Below, in pieces: positions 8,303 through 16,180 of a DNA stretch of 64,000 nucleotides. Each line of letters starts with the position of its first letter. Positions within the stretch are counted from its first letter, which is position 1. The notes under the pieces were generated by a model. The model was not told where the DNA came from. It searched no databases and saw only the letters and a list, made by a program, of their open reading frames with translations. The position numbers and the translations under genes were made by a program. The stretch comes from Thermoplasmata archaeon (GTDB taxonomy: Archaea; Thermoplasmatota; Thermoplasmata; Lutacidiplasmatales; UBA184), in assembly GCA_021798195.1 (NCBI GenBank), contig JAJZYH010000005.1, forward strand, positions 1 to 64,000. The letters run 5' to 3'.

Positions 8303-9512
8303 AGGACGTGCCGGGGCAACGACCCCCCGCCCGGGACGGAACGCGCCCACCCGGGGGATCGACACCTGGCTCGTCCATGGCGCGGAAGCCCGGGATCTCA
8401 ACGCGGGGTCGGTGGTCCCTCCCATCTACCAGACGACCACCTTCCACTACCCGGGGCAGTATTCCGAGGCAGCGCCTCCCCGGGGGAAGGTCCACCTGTA
8501 CACGCGCCTCGAAAACCCCACCACGACCCAAGTCGCCCGTGTGGTGGCGGGCCTCGAGGGGGCCGAAGCGGCGCGGGTCTACGCCTCCGGGATGGGCGCC
8601 CTCTCCGCGGCCATCTTCTCGTCCCTCCGGCAGGGCGACGAGGTCGTGGCCCTGGATGAGCTCTACGGGAACACCCTCACGCTGCTCCGGGATGACCTTC
8701 CCCGGTTCGGGGTCCGCCTGCACTGGGTCCCGGGACAGGACTCCTCCCGGGTGGAGGAGTTCGTCACTCCCAGGACCCGATTGGTCGTCTTGGAGAGCCC
8801 CACGAACCCCACCCTCGAGGTCCACGATCTGCGCACGTGGGCGAAGGCGGCCCACTCTGTGGGGGCGCTCTTCCTGGTGGACAACACCTTCGCGACCCCC
8901 GTGAACCAGACCCCCCTCTCGTGGGGGGCCGACCTGGTGATGCACTCCGCCACGAAGTACCTGGCCGGCCACAGCGACGTGATGGCCGGGGCCCTCGCCG
9001 GCTCTCGGCCCCGGATGGAGGGGGTGCGGCACCTCTCAGAGACCCTGGGAGCGACCCTCGACCCCCTGGGAGCCTTCCTCCTGGCCCGGGGCCTCAAGAC
9101 CCTGGGATTGAGGATGCGCCGGCACAATGAGAACGGACGGGCGGTCGCCGAGGATCTCGAGGACCATCCCAAGGTGCTCCGGGTGCACTATCCGGGATCC
9201 CGCTCCGCGACCCAGGAGGCCATCTGCCGGAGGCAGATGAAGGGAAGGGGCGGGATGGTGAGCGTGGTGGTCCGGGGAGGTCTCAACGGTGCGCACCGCT
9301 TCATGCGCGGCCTCGGCCTGGTCCACCGCGCCAGCAGCCTTGGAGGTGTGGAAAGCCTCGCGAGCCTCCCTGTGGAGACCTCGCATCGGCAGCTCTCCCC
9401 GGAGGATCGCCGGGCCCGGGGGATCGACGACGGGATGGTCCGGATCTCGCTGGGGATCGAGGACCCCGCGGATCTCATCACGGACCTTCGGCACGCACTT
9501 GGGTCCGTGTGA
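8289..9512 (+). CDS. Cys/Met-metabolism PLP enzyme (cystathionine gamma-synthase/lyase type)
   Basis: 407 aa from ATG 8289 (second ATG at 8292). Fold-type I PLP enzyme of trans-sulfuration. Visible: YTRLENPTT near residue 77, SGMGALSAA, the Asp strand LFLVDNTFATP, and the PLP-lysine motif HSATKYLAGHSDVMAG. The family catalyses gamma-synthase, gamma-lyase or sulfhydrylase reactions that cannot be told apart by motif here. An extra ~20 basic residues precede GIDTWLVHGAE, so the true start may be a little further in. Overlaps nadM by 14 nt. Confidence 0.9.
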   Translation: MMRRRGRAGATTPRPGRNAPTRGIDTWLVHGAEARDLNAGSVVPPIYQTTTFHYPGQYSEAAPPRGKVHLYTRLENPTTTQVARVVAGLEGAEAARVYASGMGALSAAIFSSLRQGDEVVALDELYGNTLTLLRDDLPRFGVRLHWVPGQDSSRVEEFVTPRTRLVVLESPTNPTLEVHDLRTWAKAAHSVGALFLVDNTFATPVNQTPLSWGADLVMHSATKYLAGHSDVMAGALAGSRPRMEGVRHLSETLGATLDPLGAFLLARGLKTLGLRMRRHNENGRAVAEDLEDHPKVLRVHYPGSRSATQEAICRRQMKGRGGMVSVVVRGGLNGAHRFMRGLGLVHRASSLGGVESLASLPVETSHRQLSPEDRRARGIDDGMVRISLGIEDPADLITDLRHALGSV

Positions 9513-9987
9513 CGCTGCGGACCCACGGGACCTCAAGGTCGGCATCCCCCCCCGGCCCGTCGCCGGGCTTCGCAGAACGGAACCCCAGCTCTCCCAGCGC
9601 AGCCTGGAGTGATGCCATTCCGATGCCGGCCGAAACACGGCAGATCCGCACGATCCCGCCCCCGAGCTCCGCGTCGGCCCGGGTCAGGAGCCGCTGGAGC
9701 ACACGGGGACGGGCGAAGGCGGGCGCGAGATGAACCACCTCGAGGGTGATCCCCTCCCCGGAGCCGGGGTACCACAGAAGGAGCCCGATGGCGTCATCGT
9801 TGGGCCCGGTCCAGAGCACCCCACGGAGAGCCCCGGTCCGGAGGTCGGCGCGAAGACGGTGGAGAGAGGGATCCCCCTCCGCCTTCCCCGTCTCCCTCTC
9901 CCCCTGGAACTCGTCGAGGAGGCGAAGCGCCTCGAAGGGATGTTGGTCCACGGGGAGGAAGCGGGGAGCTTGGGGAGGAAGGGTCAC
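9478..9987 (-). CDS. GNAT-like acetyltransferase, putative
   Basis: 169 aa from GTG 9987. Strand-helix order LLLWYP, LEVVHLAP, RPRVLQRLLTRADAEL and a C-terminal GIGMASLQAALGELGF recalls a GNAT N-acetyltransferase, but the acetyl-CoA pyrophosphate loop is not clear, so this is a fold guess. The longer ORF to 10050 would run into tRNA-Thr; GTG 9987 lies 28 nt after a TATA box, so it is preferred as a leaderless start. The 3' end overlaps the PLP enzyme gene by 35 nt, convergently. Confidence 0.6.
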   Translation of the reverse strand: MTLPPQAPRFLPVDQHPFEALRLLDEFQGERETGKAEGDPSLHRLRADLRTGALRGVLWTGPNDDAIGLLLWYPGSGEGITLEVVHLAPAFARPRVLQRLLTRADAELGGGIVRICRVSAGIGMASLQAALGELGFRSAKPGDGPGGDADLEVPWVRSVTRTQVRAEGP

Positions 9988-10010
9988 GGAGGATCGCGAG
10001 ACCCCGAGCG

Positions 10011-10018
10011 CTTTATAG
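10011..10018. promoter_or_regulatory. Shared TATA box between tRNA-Thr and the GNAT-like gene
   Basis: CTTTATAG reads as TATA-like on both strands. It lies 31 nt before the tRNA-Thr 5' end (plus) and 28 nt before GTG 9987 (minus), so one element could serve both divergent genes. Confidence 0.55.
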
Positions 10019-10045
10019 CCCCCTCCACTCGGCTTCCAGCGGTGC

Positions 10046-10118
10046 GCCACTGTAGCTCAGTTGGCAGAGCGGCTGATTCGTAATCAGCAGGTCGGGGGTT
10101 CAAGTCCCTCCAGTGGCT
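10046..10118 (+). tRNA. tRNA-Thr (anticodon CGU)
   Basis: Full cloverleaf: acceptor GCCACTG/CAGTGGC, anticodon stem GCTGA/TCAGC around loop TTCGTAA (anticodon CGT, codon ACG), T-stem GGGGG/CCCTC with loop TTCAAGT, and U73 as in archaeal tRNA-Thr. No intron; CCA is not encoded. Confidence 0.95.
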
Positions 10119-10804
10119 TTGGTCCCAGCAGAGTGGCAGGTGATGCTTCCCCTGCCTCCTGCTCCGCTCGCGGAGGACTACGACCTCCTGCATCGCACCT
10201 CAACCGCGAAGTCAACGTCCATCTCGAACGTGCTCTGTGGCTCCCCGTACCGATCCCATGCCCTTCGGATCCCCACCGCGGAGGGGCAGCATCCGTGGCG
10301 TTTCAAGTCCCCCCTCCAGGAACGGATGGGAGACGGTCAAGGATGGCGTTTTGCGGGAACGCCCGGTGGTGACCCAGGATTCTACACTCCCACCGCCAGG
10401 ATGCTTCGCTTCGTCGTGCCTCGGAAGGCTTGCGAAGGAGTCTGGGTGCAAACGGGTGCCATCCCTGGATGGATTCTCTCGAACCCGCTTGCCACGGATA
10501 CCGACTTCCTGGCGGTTAGATGGGGACGGCACACGCCAGTCCACGGGGTCCGGTGAGCGGTCGAGTCAGGAGCGGGACCGGAAGGGGAGGCGCTCTGACG
10601 CCGGAGCTTGACTTCGTTGGCACCGCGGATGTCCAGGCTCTGCTGGACATCTTGGATTGGTTCTGGGGCCGACGGCACGATCCCACCCGCGGGCATGGTC
10701 CGGGTCCCACCGGGAGGCTCGCGACGCTGTCCCAGACGAACCGTGAGGATGCAGATCGCTCCCCCGTGTCCCCGTCCGCCTGCAACTCGCCCAACGGCGC
10801 CCGA
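10119..10804. other. 686 bp without a convincing gene
   Basis: Short ORFs on both strands lack recognisable domains. One fragment in the 10520-10822 frame (LDFVGTADVQALLDILDWFW) looks more protein-like than the rest and might be a remnant. At about 10301-10318 a TTCAAGTCCC...TCCAG stretch imperfectly repeats the tRNA-Thr T-arm; see findings. Confidence 0.5.
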
Positions 10805-11890
10805 TCAGGACCCGCTCAGTAGCTTTCGCGCATACAGATCTGCGAGGAATCTCGAGTTCAGTCGGTAGGTCCGGCCGCGCCTCTCCCCCCGACTCTCAAG
10901 AACACCCGCCCGACGCAGCTCGTTGAGAGCCCCCCACAGGGCCTGCACGCTATAGTGGCGGGGGTTGGGATAGTCTCCCCGCCCGAACCAGCTGCCATCC
11001 CCCGACAGGATCCAGCGAAGAACGACCCGCGTGCTCTCCCGACGGAAACGGGTGATGATGGGCACAAGGTCCGCCTGCTTCACCGCAACCCGGTAGGCAT
11101 GCTTCACCTCACCCACGAAGTAGCGACACCAGAGGGTGTAGTCGGTACCGGTGTTCGTCGAACCGAGAAGCTCGTAGTACTTCTCGCTACTCCGGAAGAA
11201 GCGAAGGTCCAGCGGAACGACACCCACTTGGGAACATCCCAGCTGCTTCAGGATCATCATGTTGAGATACCGGCCCAGCCGTCCATTCCCGTCGATGAAC
11301 GGGTGGATGGACTGGAACTCCGCAAAGAAGAGCGCGGAGGTCACTGCCGGTGGGTAGTCAAACCGATGGGCGTCGTACCACTCCAGCAGCGCTTGGATCT
11401 CCGCGTCGAGCCTGGCGGGCGGGGTCGGCAAGAACCGAACCTGACCGGTGGTCTCGTGGATGATGGAGTTCTGCCGTGTCTTCAGATGGCCCGCCACCTC
11501 GTCCGCAAGGACGCCCTGGAAGAGCTCCCTGTGCTTCGCCACGATGAGGTCTCTCGTCAGCCGGGGGGGCGGATGGAGGGCGAGATCCTTGTATGCCCTC
11601 GCGAGCTTGAAGAATCCAACCTCCGCGGGTGAGGTGGGTTTCCTCCCCTCCAGGACCTCTCGGGCATGGTCGAACTCCACCTGCTCTCCCTCCAGTCTCA
11701 GGCTCGAAACCGCGTTCCGGAGCCGTGCCATCCCCAGCACTATCTGATGCAGCTGGGGGGAGAGGAGGCGTGTCTCGAGGATGCCGTCGAGTCGCAGCAC
11801 CTCGAACGCCGGACGTGCGATGTCCTCGCCCACATGCACGCGGGGATGGAATCCCCCCGACGTGTCCGGCTTCGATAGAGGCACGGGCAC
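10805..11890 (-). CDS. Fic-domain protein with N-terminal inhibitory helix and C-terminal winged helix
   Basis: 361 aa. Fic enzymes transfer AMP or related groups to target hydroxyls. The active-site loop is HPFIDGNGRLGR (His catalytic, Gly-Asn-Gly anion site) at about residue 196. An (S/T)xxxE(G/N) inhibitory motif occurs as SLRLEG near residue 63, so this is a self-inhibited class II type Fic. The last ~90 residues look like a winged helix (SVQALWGALNELRRAGVLES), suggesting DNA binding. Start GTG 11890 or, from promoter spacing, GTG 11884. It sits alone after a gene-poor stretch beside tRNA-Thr, with a palindrome over its promoter. Confidence 0.93.
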   Translation of the reverse strand: MPVPLSKPDTSGGFHPRVHVGEDIARPAFEVLRLDGILETRLLSPQLHQIVLGMARLRNAVSSLRLEGEQVEFDHAREVLEGRKPTSPAEVGFFKLARAYKDLALHPPPRLTRDLIVAKHRELFQGVLADEVAGHLKTRQNSIIHETTGQVRFLPTPPARLDAEIQALLEWYDAHRFDYPPAVTSALFFAEFQSIHPFIDGNGRLGRYLNMMILKQLGCSQVGVVPLDLRFFRSSEKYYELLGSTNTGTDYTLWCRYFVGEVKHAYRVAVKQADLVPIITRFRRESTRVVLRWILSGDGSWFGRGDYPNPRHYSVQALWGALNELRRAGVLESRGERRGRTYRLNSRFLADLYARKLLSGS

Positions 11891-11895
11891 TAGTC

Positions 11896-11920
11896 AAATG
11901 ATAGATATATTTCATCATTT
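11896..11920 (-). promoter_or_regulatory. Palindromic operator over the fic TATA box
   Basis: AAATGAT, 11 nt containing the TATA element, then ATCATTT: perfect 7-bp inverted arms around the promoter of the Fic gene, whose product has a winged helix. The box is about 24 nt before GTG 11884. Autoregulation is inference. Confidence 0.55.
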
Positions 11921-12300
11921 CTCAAGCGCGTTGGTCAAAAGCGGTCGGCGGTGGGGCGGGAGCCCCGAGGCAGGTGTCCGGGCCCCCCCGACGAAGGATT
12001 CCCACCGTCCCTCCGGATTCCCCGCCGTGGCGGTCGCTGCCGTGAATGGGGCCTCCTCGTTGGACCCCCTCGGTGGGGACCCACAACGTCGTCGGGTCCC
12101 ACGATTCCCCGGATGCCCGTGCCCTCGCCGGGGGGGCCATCCGCTCCGTACGCTGTGAGATGCCCCGCCGGGGGGGGGAACCCCGGGTGCAGATCCATCG
12201 CCCGATTCGATGCGAGGGAGGTCGGAGATCCTGCTCCCGTGAACCCGTACGGCGCCCTGAAATAGAGTGGCCATCTTCCCGCCCGTATCGGAAGTGTTCC
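11921..12300. other. 380 bp upstream of the zinc-ribbon gene, no gene seen
   Basis: ORFs crossing this stretch are extensions or shadows without domains. No tRNA-like fold, clear TATA box or repeat was found. Confidence 0.45.
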
Positions 12301-12879
12301 ATGAAGCATGAGCGCGTGCAGGGTCAGAATGTGGATCTGGACCAACTGCAGGGCATGATCCGGGACTACCTCACTTCCCAGGGGTTCCAGATCATCCACA
12401 CGGAGAGCACGCCCGCCTATCGGTCGATCCATGGCCGCAAGGCGAGCCTGGGGAGGACCCTCATCGGAGCCGTCCGGGACGCGGAAGTGGACATCGCGGG
12501 GACGAACCAATCCTTCGAGCTCACCCTGCGGACCGGAGCCTGGGGCCGCGACATCGCAATCCCTGCTATCGAGGGGTTCATCTTTCTGGGCGGTGTGGGT
12601 GCCATCGGAGCCGGTGCCGCCGGTGCGATCTTCGCCCACGAGTTCGAGAAACACTTCTGGACGTGGCTCGAGTCCACCGTGGCTGGGATCTCCAGCGGGG
12701 CCGCGACCCTGGGAAAACCATTCTCCCCCACGATGGTGCCTGCGAACAACCTCCCCAACCCTTCCGCCCCCCTTCCGTCCGGTGGCTCCCCCTCCAACGT
12801 GAGCTGCCCTCATTGCGGCGGCTCGGTCCCCGCGGGGGCACGCTATTGCCAGTTCTGCGGTTCCCCGATCCCCACCTGA
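12301..12879 (+). CDS. Zinc-ribbon protein with glycine-rich hydrophobic segment, unknown function
   Basis: 192 aa from ATG 12301. The N-terminal ~90 residues look like a folded alpha/beta domain (DLDQLQGMIRDYLTSQGF...). They are followed by a Gly/Ala hydrophobic stretch (FIFLGGVGAIGAGAAGAIF, about 98-116) that could be a membrane segment, a Pro/Ser linker, and a C-terminal zinc ribbon CPHCG...CQFCG. The in-frame extension upstream to 12046 is low-complexity and was rejected. Convergent with the DEAD-box gene, 13 nt apart. Confidence 0.75.
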   Translation: MKHERVQGQNVDLDQLQGMIRDYLTSQGFQIIHTESTPAYRSIHGRKASLGRTLIGAVRDAEVDIAGTNQSFELTLRTGAWGRDIAIPAIEGFIFLGGVGAIGAGAAGAIFAHEFEKHFWTWLESTVAGISSGAATLGKPFSPTMVPANNLPNPSAPLPSGGSPSNVSCPHCGGSVPAGARYCQFCGSPIPT

Positions 12880-12892
12880 CCGGTTGGGCTCC

Positions 12893-14248
12893 TCACCAAC
12901 GGCGAGAGGAGGAGGAGGGGGCCCGCCGGGAAGAGGAACGCCCGCGACCGGACCCCTGGAATCCCCGGCCCCCGCGCCCCGGGCGTCCCCCTTGTCTCCC
13001 CTGCTGTGAAGCGTTCCTCCGGGGCGGAGGACCGGACTCGGGGCCCGACGGGGGCCGGTCGTACTCGAACCCCGGGATGCGGGCCCGGAGGATCTCGATG
13101 CCCAGATGCCGTTCGATCTGGGCGAACTCCCGCTCTTCCTCGGGGGTCACCAGGGAGTACGCATCCCCGCGGCGCGAGGCGCGGGCGGTCCGCCCCACCC
13201 GGTGAATGTAGGCTTCGGGCACGTCCGGGAGGTCGTAGTTCACCACGTGGGAGACCCCCTCCACATCGATCCCGCGGGCGGCGATGTCGGTGGCGACCAG
13301 GACACGGTGGGCTCCCTTCCGGAACTGCTCCAGGGCCCGGACCCTCTGGCTCTGGCTCCGGTTCCCGTGGATCACCCCCACGTCGAGACCCGCCTGGGTC
13401 AACTGGCGGGCCAGCCGGTCCGCCCGATGCTTCGTCCGGGTGAAGACGAGGACGCTCGTCATGGTTTCGTCCTCCAGAAGGGTCCGGAGGAGATCGGTCT
13501 TCCGATGGGCCGGGACCGGAAGCGCCAGATGGGAGACCCCCACGGCCGCCGCGGTGGTCTCCCCCACCTGGACCGTCTTGGGGTTCGTGAGGAACTCGTT
13601 GGCGAGCCGGACGATGTCCGGGGGCATGGTCGCGGAAAAAAGGAGCGTCTGGCGGGTCCGGGGAAGGGCGCCCAGGATCCGCCGGACATCGGGCAGGAAC
13701 CCCATGTCCAGCATCCGGTCCGCTTCATCGAGCACCAGGATCTGGAGCGCCCGGAAATCCACGTACCCCCGGCCCATGTGGTCCAGGAGCCGCCCCGGCG
13801 TGGCCACCACGATCTCCACGCCTCCCTTGAGCGCCTTCTCCTGCTCGGCCATCCCCACTCCACCGTAGACGGCGGCCGACCGGAGGTCCGTGTGCCCTCC
13901 AAGGACGGTGAGGAATTGCTGGGCCTGGAGGGCGAGCTCCCGGGTGGGGGTCAGGATGAGCGCCCGGAGGACGTGCCGGGGGCCCTCGAGGAGCCGTTCC
14001 AGGATGGGAAGCAGGAAAGCGGCGGTCTTTCCCGTGCCGGTCTGGGCCGTCCCGATCACGTCGCGTCCCACCACGGCCGCCGGGATGGTGTCCCGTTGGA
14101 TCGCCGTGGGGATTTCATATCCCATCTCCTGGATCCCTCGCCGCAGGCGCGCATTCAAGGGGAGATCGTCAAACGTGGTACCCCCCTTCTCGGGCGGGGT
14201 CCCTTTTTCCGTGGTTCGGGAAGGCTCGGTTCCATCCATGACGTTCAC
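12893..14248 (-). CDS. DEAD-box RNA helicase
   Basis: 451 aa. All superfamily-2 RNA helicase motifs are present: Q-motif (TTFDDLPL...PTAIQ), AQTGTGKT, PTRELA, DEADRML, SAT, and HRVGRTAR in the second RecA domain. The last ~60 residues are Arg/Gly/Ser rich (RGGRGFQGSGRGR), a typical RNA-binding tail. Starts at ATG 14248 or 14239 are equally possible. Probable role is RNA remodelling (ribosome assembly or decay); the specific substrate cannot be read from sequence. Confidence 0.95.
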   Translation of the reverse strand: MNVMDGTEPSRTTEKGTPPEKGGTTFDDLPLNARLRRGIQEMGYEIPTAIQRDTIPAAVVGRDVIGTAQTGTGKTAAFLLPILERLLEGPRHVLRALILTPTRELALQAQQFLTVLGGHTDLRSAAVYGGVGMAEQEKALKGGVEIVVATPGRLLDHMGRGYVDFRALQILVLDEADRMLDMGFLPDVRRILGALPRTRQTLLFSATMPPDIVRLANEFLTNPKTVQVGETTAAAVGVSHLALPVPAHRKTDLLRTLLEDETMTSVLVFTRTKHRADRLARQLTQAGLDVGVIHGNRSQSQRVRALEQFRKGAHRVLVATDIAARGIDVEGVSHVVNYDLPDVPEAYIHRVGRTARASRRGDAYSLVTPEEEREFAQIERHLGIEILRARIPGFEYDRPPSGPESGPPPRRNASQQGRQGGRPGRGGRGFQGSGRGRSSSRRAPSSSSRRW

Positions 14249-14542
14249 TGCGGGGCAGTCCTCGAGGGGACCGGGGCAGCGGCCGGGGGCTTAAGGGTTT
14301 GGCAATCGGCAGGCGGCGGCACTGGGAGGGGTTGCCCGTCATCCGGGGGTGCGTCCGCCTCCCATCGGGAGAGCCTTCCCCGCATCGGCCGTGTCCGCTG
14401 ACCCCCTCTTCCGTGGATTCCCCCTCGGTTCGCAGATCGAAGGGAGGACCACCTCCCCCCGCAAGGGCCCCCGCCGATCCCCACAAGGTCCGGAGGATGG
14501 GGGTCGCCGCAAGCGGCTCCGGGACAGGCCCTCCTCGCCGGT

Positions 14543-15793
14543 TCAGCCGAACAGCGGGATCCGTCCCCGGCGATGCACGCTGGGGAGCGTGGCCGCGAGG
14601 AGAGAGCTCGCGAGCCCCACGAGGGCCACGACCTCGAGGACCCCGTTGAGGTTCCGGTAATCCCCGTAGAGGAAATACCCCACCACGAGGGGTCCGATGG
14701 CTCCGCCTCCGCTGGCCCCCAGTCCGAAGACCAGGGCATTGGCCAACGCCGAGGAGCCGGTGGGGACGTAGTCGGAGGCGATGGACATGAGCAGCGGGAA
14801 CGCGCTGAATGTGAAGAACCCGAATCCGATGAGCCCCAGGAAGGCGAGGTCCCCGGTGACCAGGAGCCAACCCAGTGCAGAGAGGAAGGCCCCGGCCGTG
14901 GTGATGCCGAACAACAGGCGCCTCTCGAACCGGTCCACCAGCCAGCCGAAGAACGGCTGTCCCACGATGGCTGCGGCGTACATCCCCGTCAGCGCGAGCC
15001 CCAGGGAGGTGCCGATCCCCAGGCCGCGGTCCACCGCGAGCTCGGTGGGGAGCCAGGCCACCAGGGCTTGCGTGGTGACCGACCGGACCAGGGCCACCGC
15101 GGTGAGAACGATGATCCCCAGGGTGATGCTCTCCCGCGCGGAGACCGGGTTCCCCGGTTCCCTCCCCGGGCCCGCCGAGGTCGCGGGGGCCCGGAAGCCG
15201 CTCGAGATGAGAAGGGCGCTCGCCAGCCCGAAGAGGGCGAACGTGACCAGGGAACCGGGATCCCCCAGGACCAGGACGGTCAGGGTGAAGGTGACGGGAT
15301 AGATCGCACGGCCGATGCTTCCCATGGCACCGTTCAAGCCCAGGGCGCGGCCCTGGTTCGCTGCGGGATAGGCGCGCTGGACCACCGCCGCGCCCAGGGG
15401 GTGGTAGAAGGAGGAGCCGAACCCGCCCAGGAAAGCGGAGAGGAACACGATGGAGACCAGAGGGATCCCGCGGAGGAACTCCAGGGAGAGGCCGAATCCC
15501 ACGAGCCCGGCCGATAGGATCGAAATGCCCATCCCAATGAGGTTCCCGGATCTCCCGGTACGGTCCGCCCAACGCCCCACCAGGGGGCTCACGAGGGAGG
15601 AGGTCGCATAGAAGATCGCCAGGGTGAGGGCGATGTCCAGGCTGGACTCCGACCTCTGGACCGCCAAGATGGCCCCCACCACGGGGATGAAGAAGACCGT
15701 GCCGTCGTTGACGAAGTGTCCCAGGGAGGTGAGGGCCAACGGCTTCCAGCTGGGGACCGCAGAGAGGTCCGGGCGACCGCCCGTGGAGTTCAT
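14543..15793 (-). CDS. MFS transporter, 12-TM type
   Basis: 416 aa from ATG 15793. About twelve hydrophobic helices; the loop after TM2 carries GRWADRTGRSG, the MFS motif A, repeated as GWLVDRFERR in the second half. The substrate is not evident. ATG 15793 lies 27 nt after a TATA-like GTTAAATG on the same strand; the longer ORF upstream has no transporter-like sequence. Divergent from the second MFS gene. Confidence 0.88.
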   Translation of the reverse strand: MNSTGGRPDLSAVPSWKPLALTSLGHFVNDGTVFFIPVVGAILAVQRSESSLDIALTLAIFYATSSLVSPLVGRWADRTGRSGNLIGMGISILSAGLVGFGLSLEFLRGIPLVSIVFLSAFLGGFGSSFYHPLGAAVVQRAYPAANQGRALGLNGAMGSIGRAIYPVTFTLTVLVLGDPGSLVTFALFGLASALLISSGFRAPATSAGPGREPGNPVSARESITLGIIVLTAVALVRSVTTQALVAWLPTELAVDRGLGIGTSLGLALTGMYAAAIVGQPFFGWLVDRFERRLLFGITTAGAFLSALGWLLVTGDLAFLGLIGFGFFTFSAFPLLMSIASDYVPTGSSALANALVFGLGASGGGAIGPLVVGYFLYGDYRNLNGVLEVVALVGLASSLLAATLPSVHRRGRIPLFG

Positions 15794-15815
15794 GGGAGGT
15801 GACGGGCGGTGTTCC

Positions 15816-15824
15816 CATTTAACG
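15816..15824 (-). promoter_or_regulatory. TATA box for the 12-TM MFS gene
   Basis: GTTAAATGG on the minus strand, 27 nt before ATG 15793; predicts a leaderless mRNA. Confidence 0.45.
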
Positions 15825-15946
15825 CGCGTGGTTGGGATCATCCATGAGGGTGGGGCATGGACATTCGCAAGCGCACAGTTCCCGAATCGGGGGCTCCCTC
15901 CATGGAGCCTTAAATAGTCCGGCCGGGCCGGGGGACCCAGTCCCGC

Positions 15947-16180
15947 ATGCCGCACTGTCTAGCCTCGTTCTCGGGCGACCCGCGAGAAGGAAGAAGGCGA
16001 GCTCGTGGGCTCCATGCCCAAATGATCCATGACCGGCGGCTCTCCTGGCCCGTGGGTGTCCCCCTTCAGACCTGCCTTCCCCCGTGGATGGGAGGAAGCC
16101 CCGACCGGACCTCTCCTCCTCCCAGCGACCGAAGGGCCAGGTCGCCGCTCCGGCGTTCCTTGGAGGACCCGTTCCCATGA
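15947..16180 (+). CDS. Possible leader ORF before the 14-TM MFS gene (doubtful)
   Basis: A 77-codon frame (MPHCLASFSGDPREG...) starts about 34 nt after a good TATA box (CCTTAAATAG, 15908-15917) and ends in an ATGA that overlaps the transporter ATG at 16177. Its composition (Arg/Pro rich, no fold visible) is poor for a protein. It may instead be a ~240-nt untranslated leader of the transporter mRNA. Confidence 0.25.
   Translation: MPHCLASFSGDPREGRRRARGLHAQMIHDRRLSWPVGVPLQTCLPPWMGGSPDRTSPPPSDRRARSPLRRSLEDPFP

Noticed and set aside
9988-10050. N-terminal extension of the GNAT-like ORF to 10050
   Set aside because: It would include the TATA box and enter tRNA-Thr; GTG 9987 is the better start.
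10113-10556. 147-codon ORF after tRNA-Thr
   Set aside because: No domain, no ribosome site, composition like a random GC-rich frame; start lies inside the tRNA.
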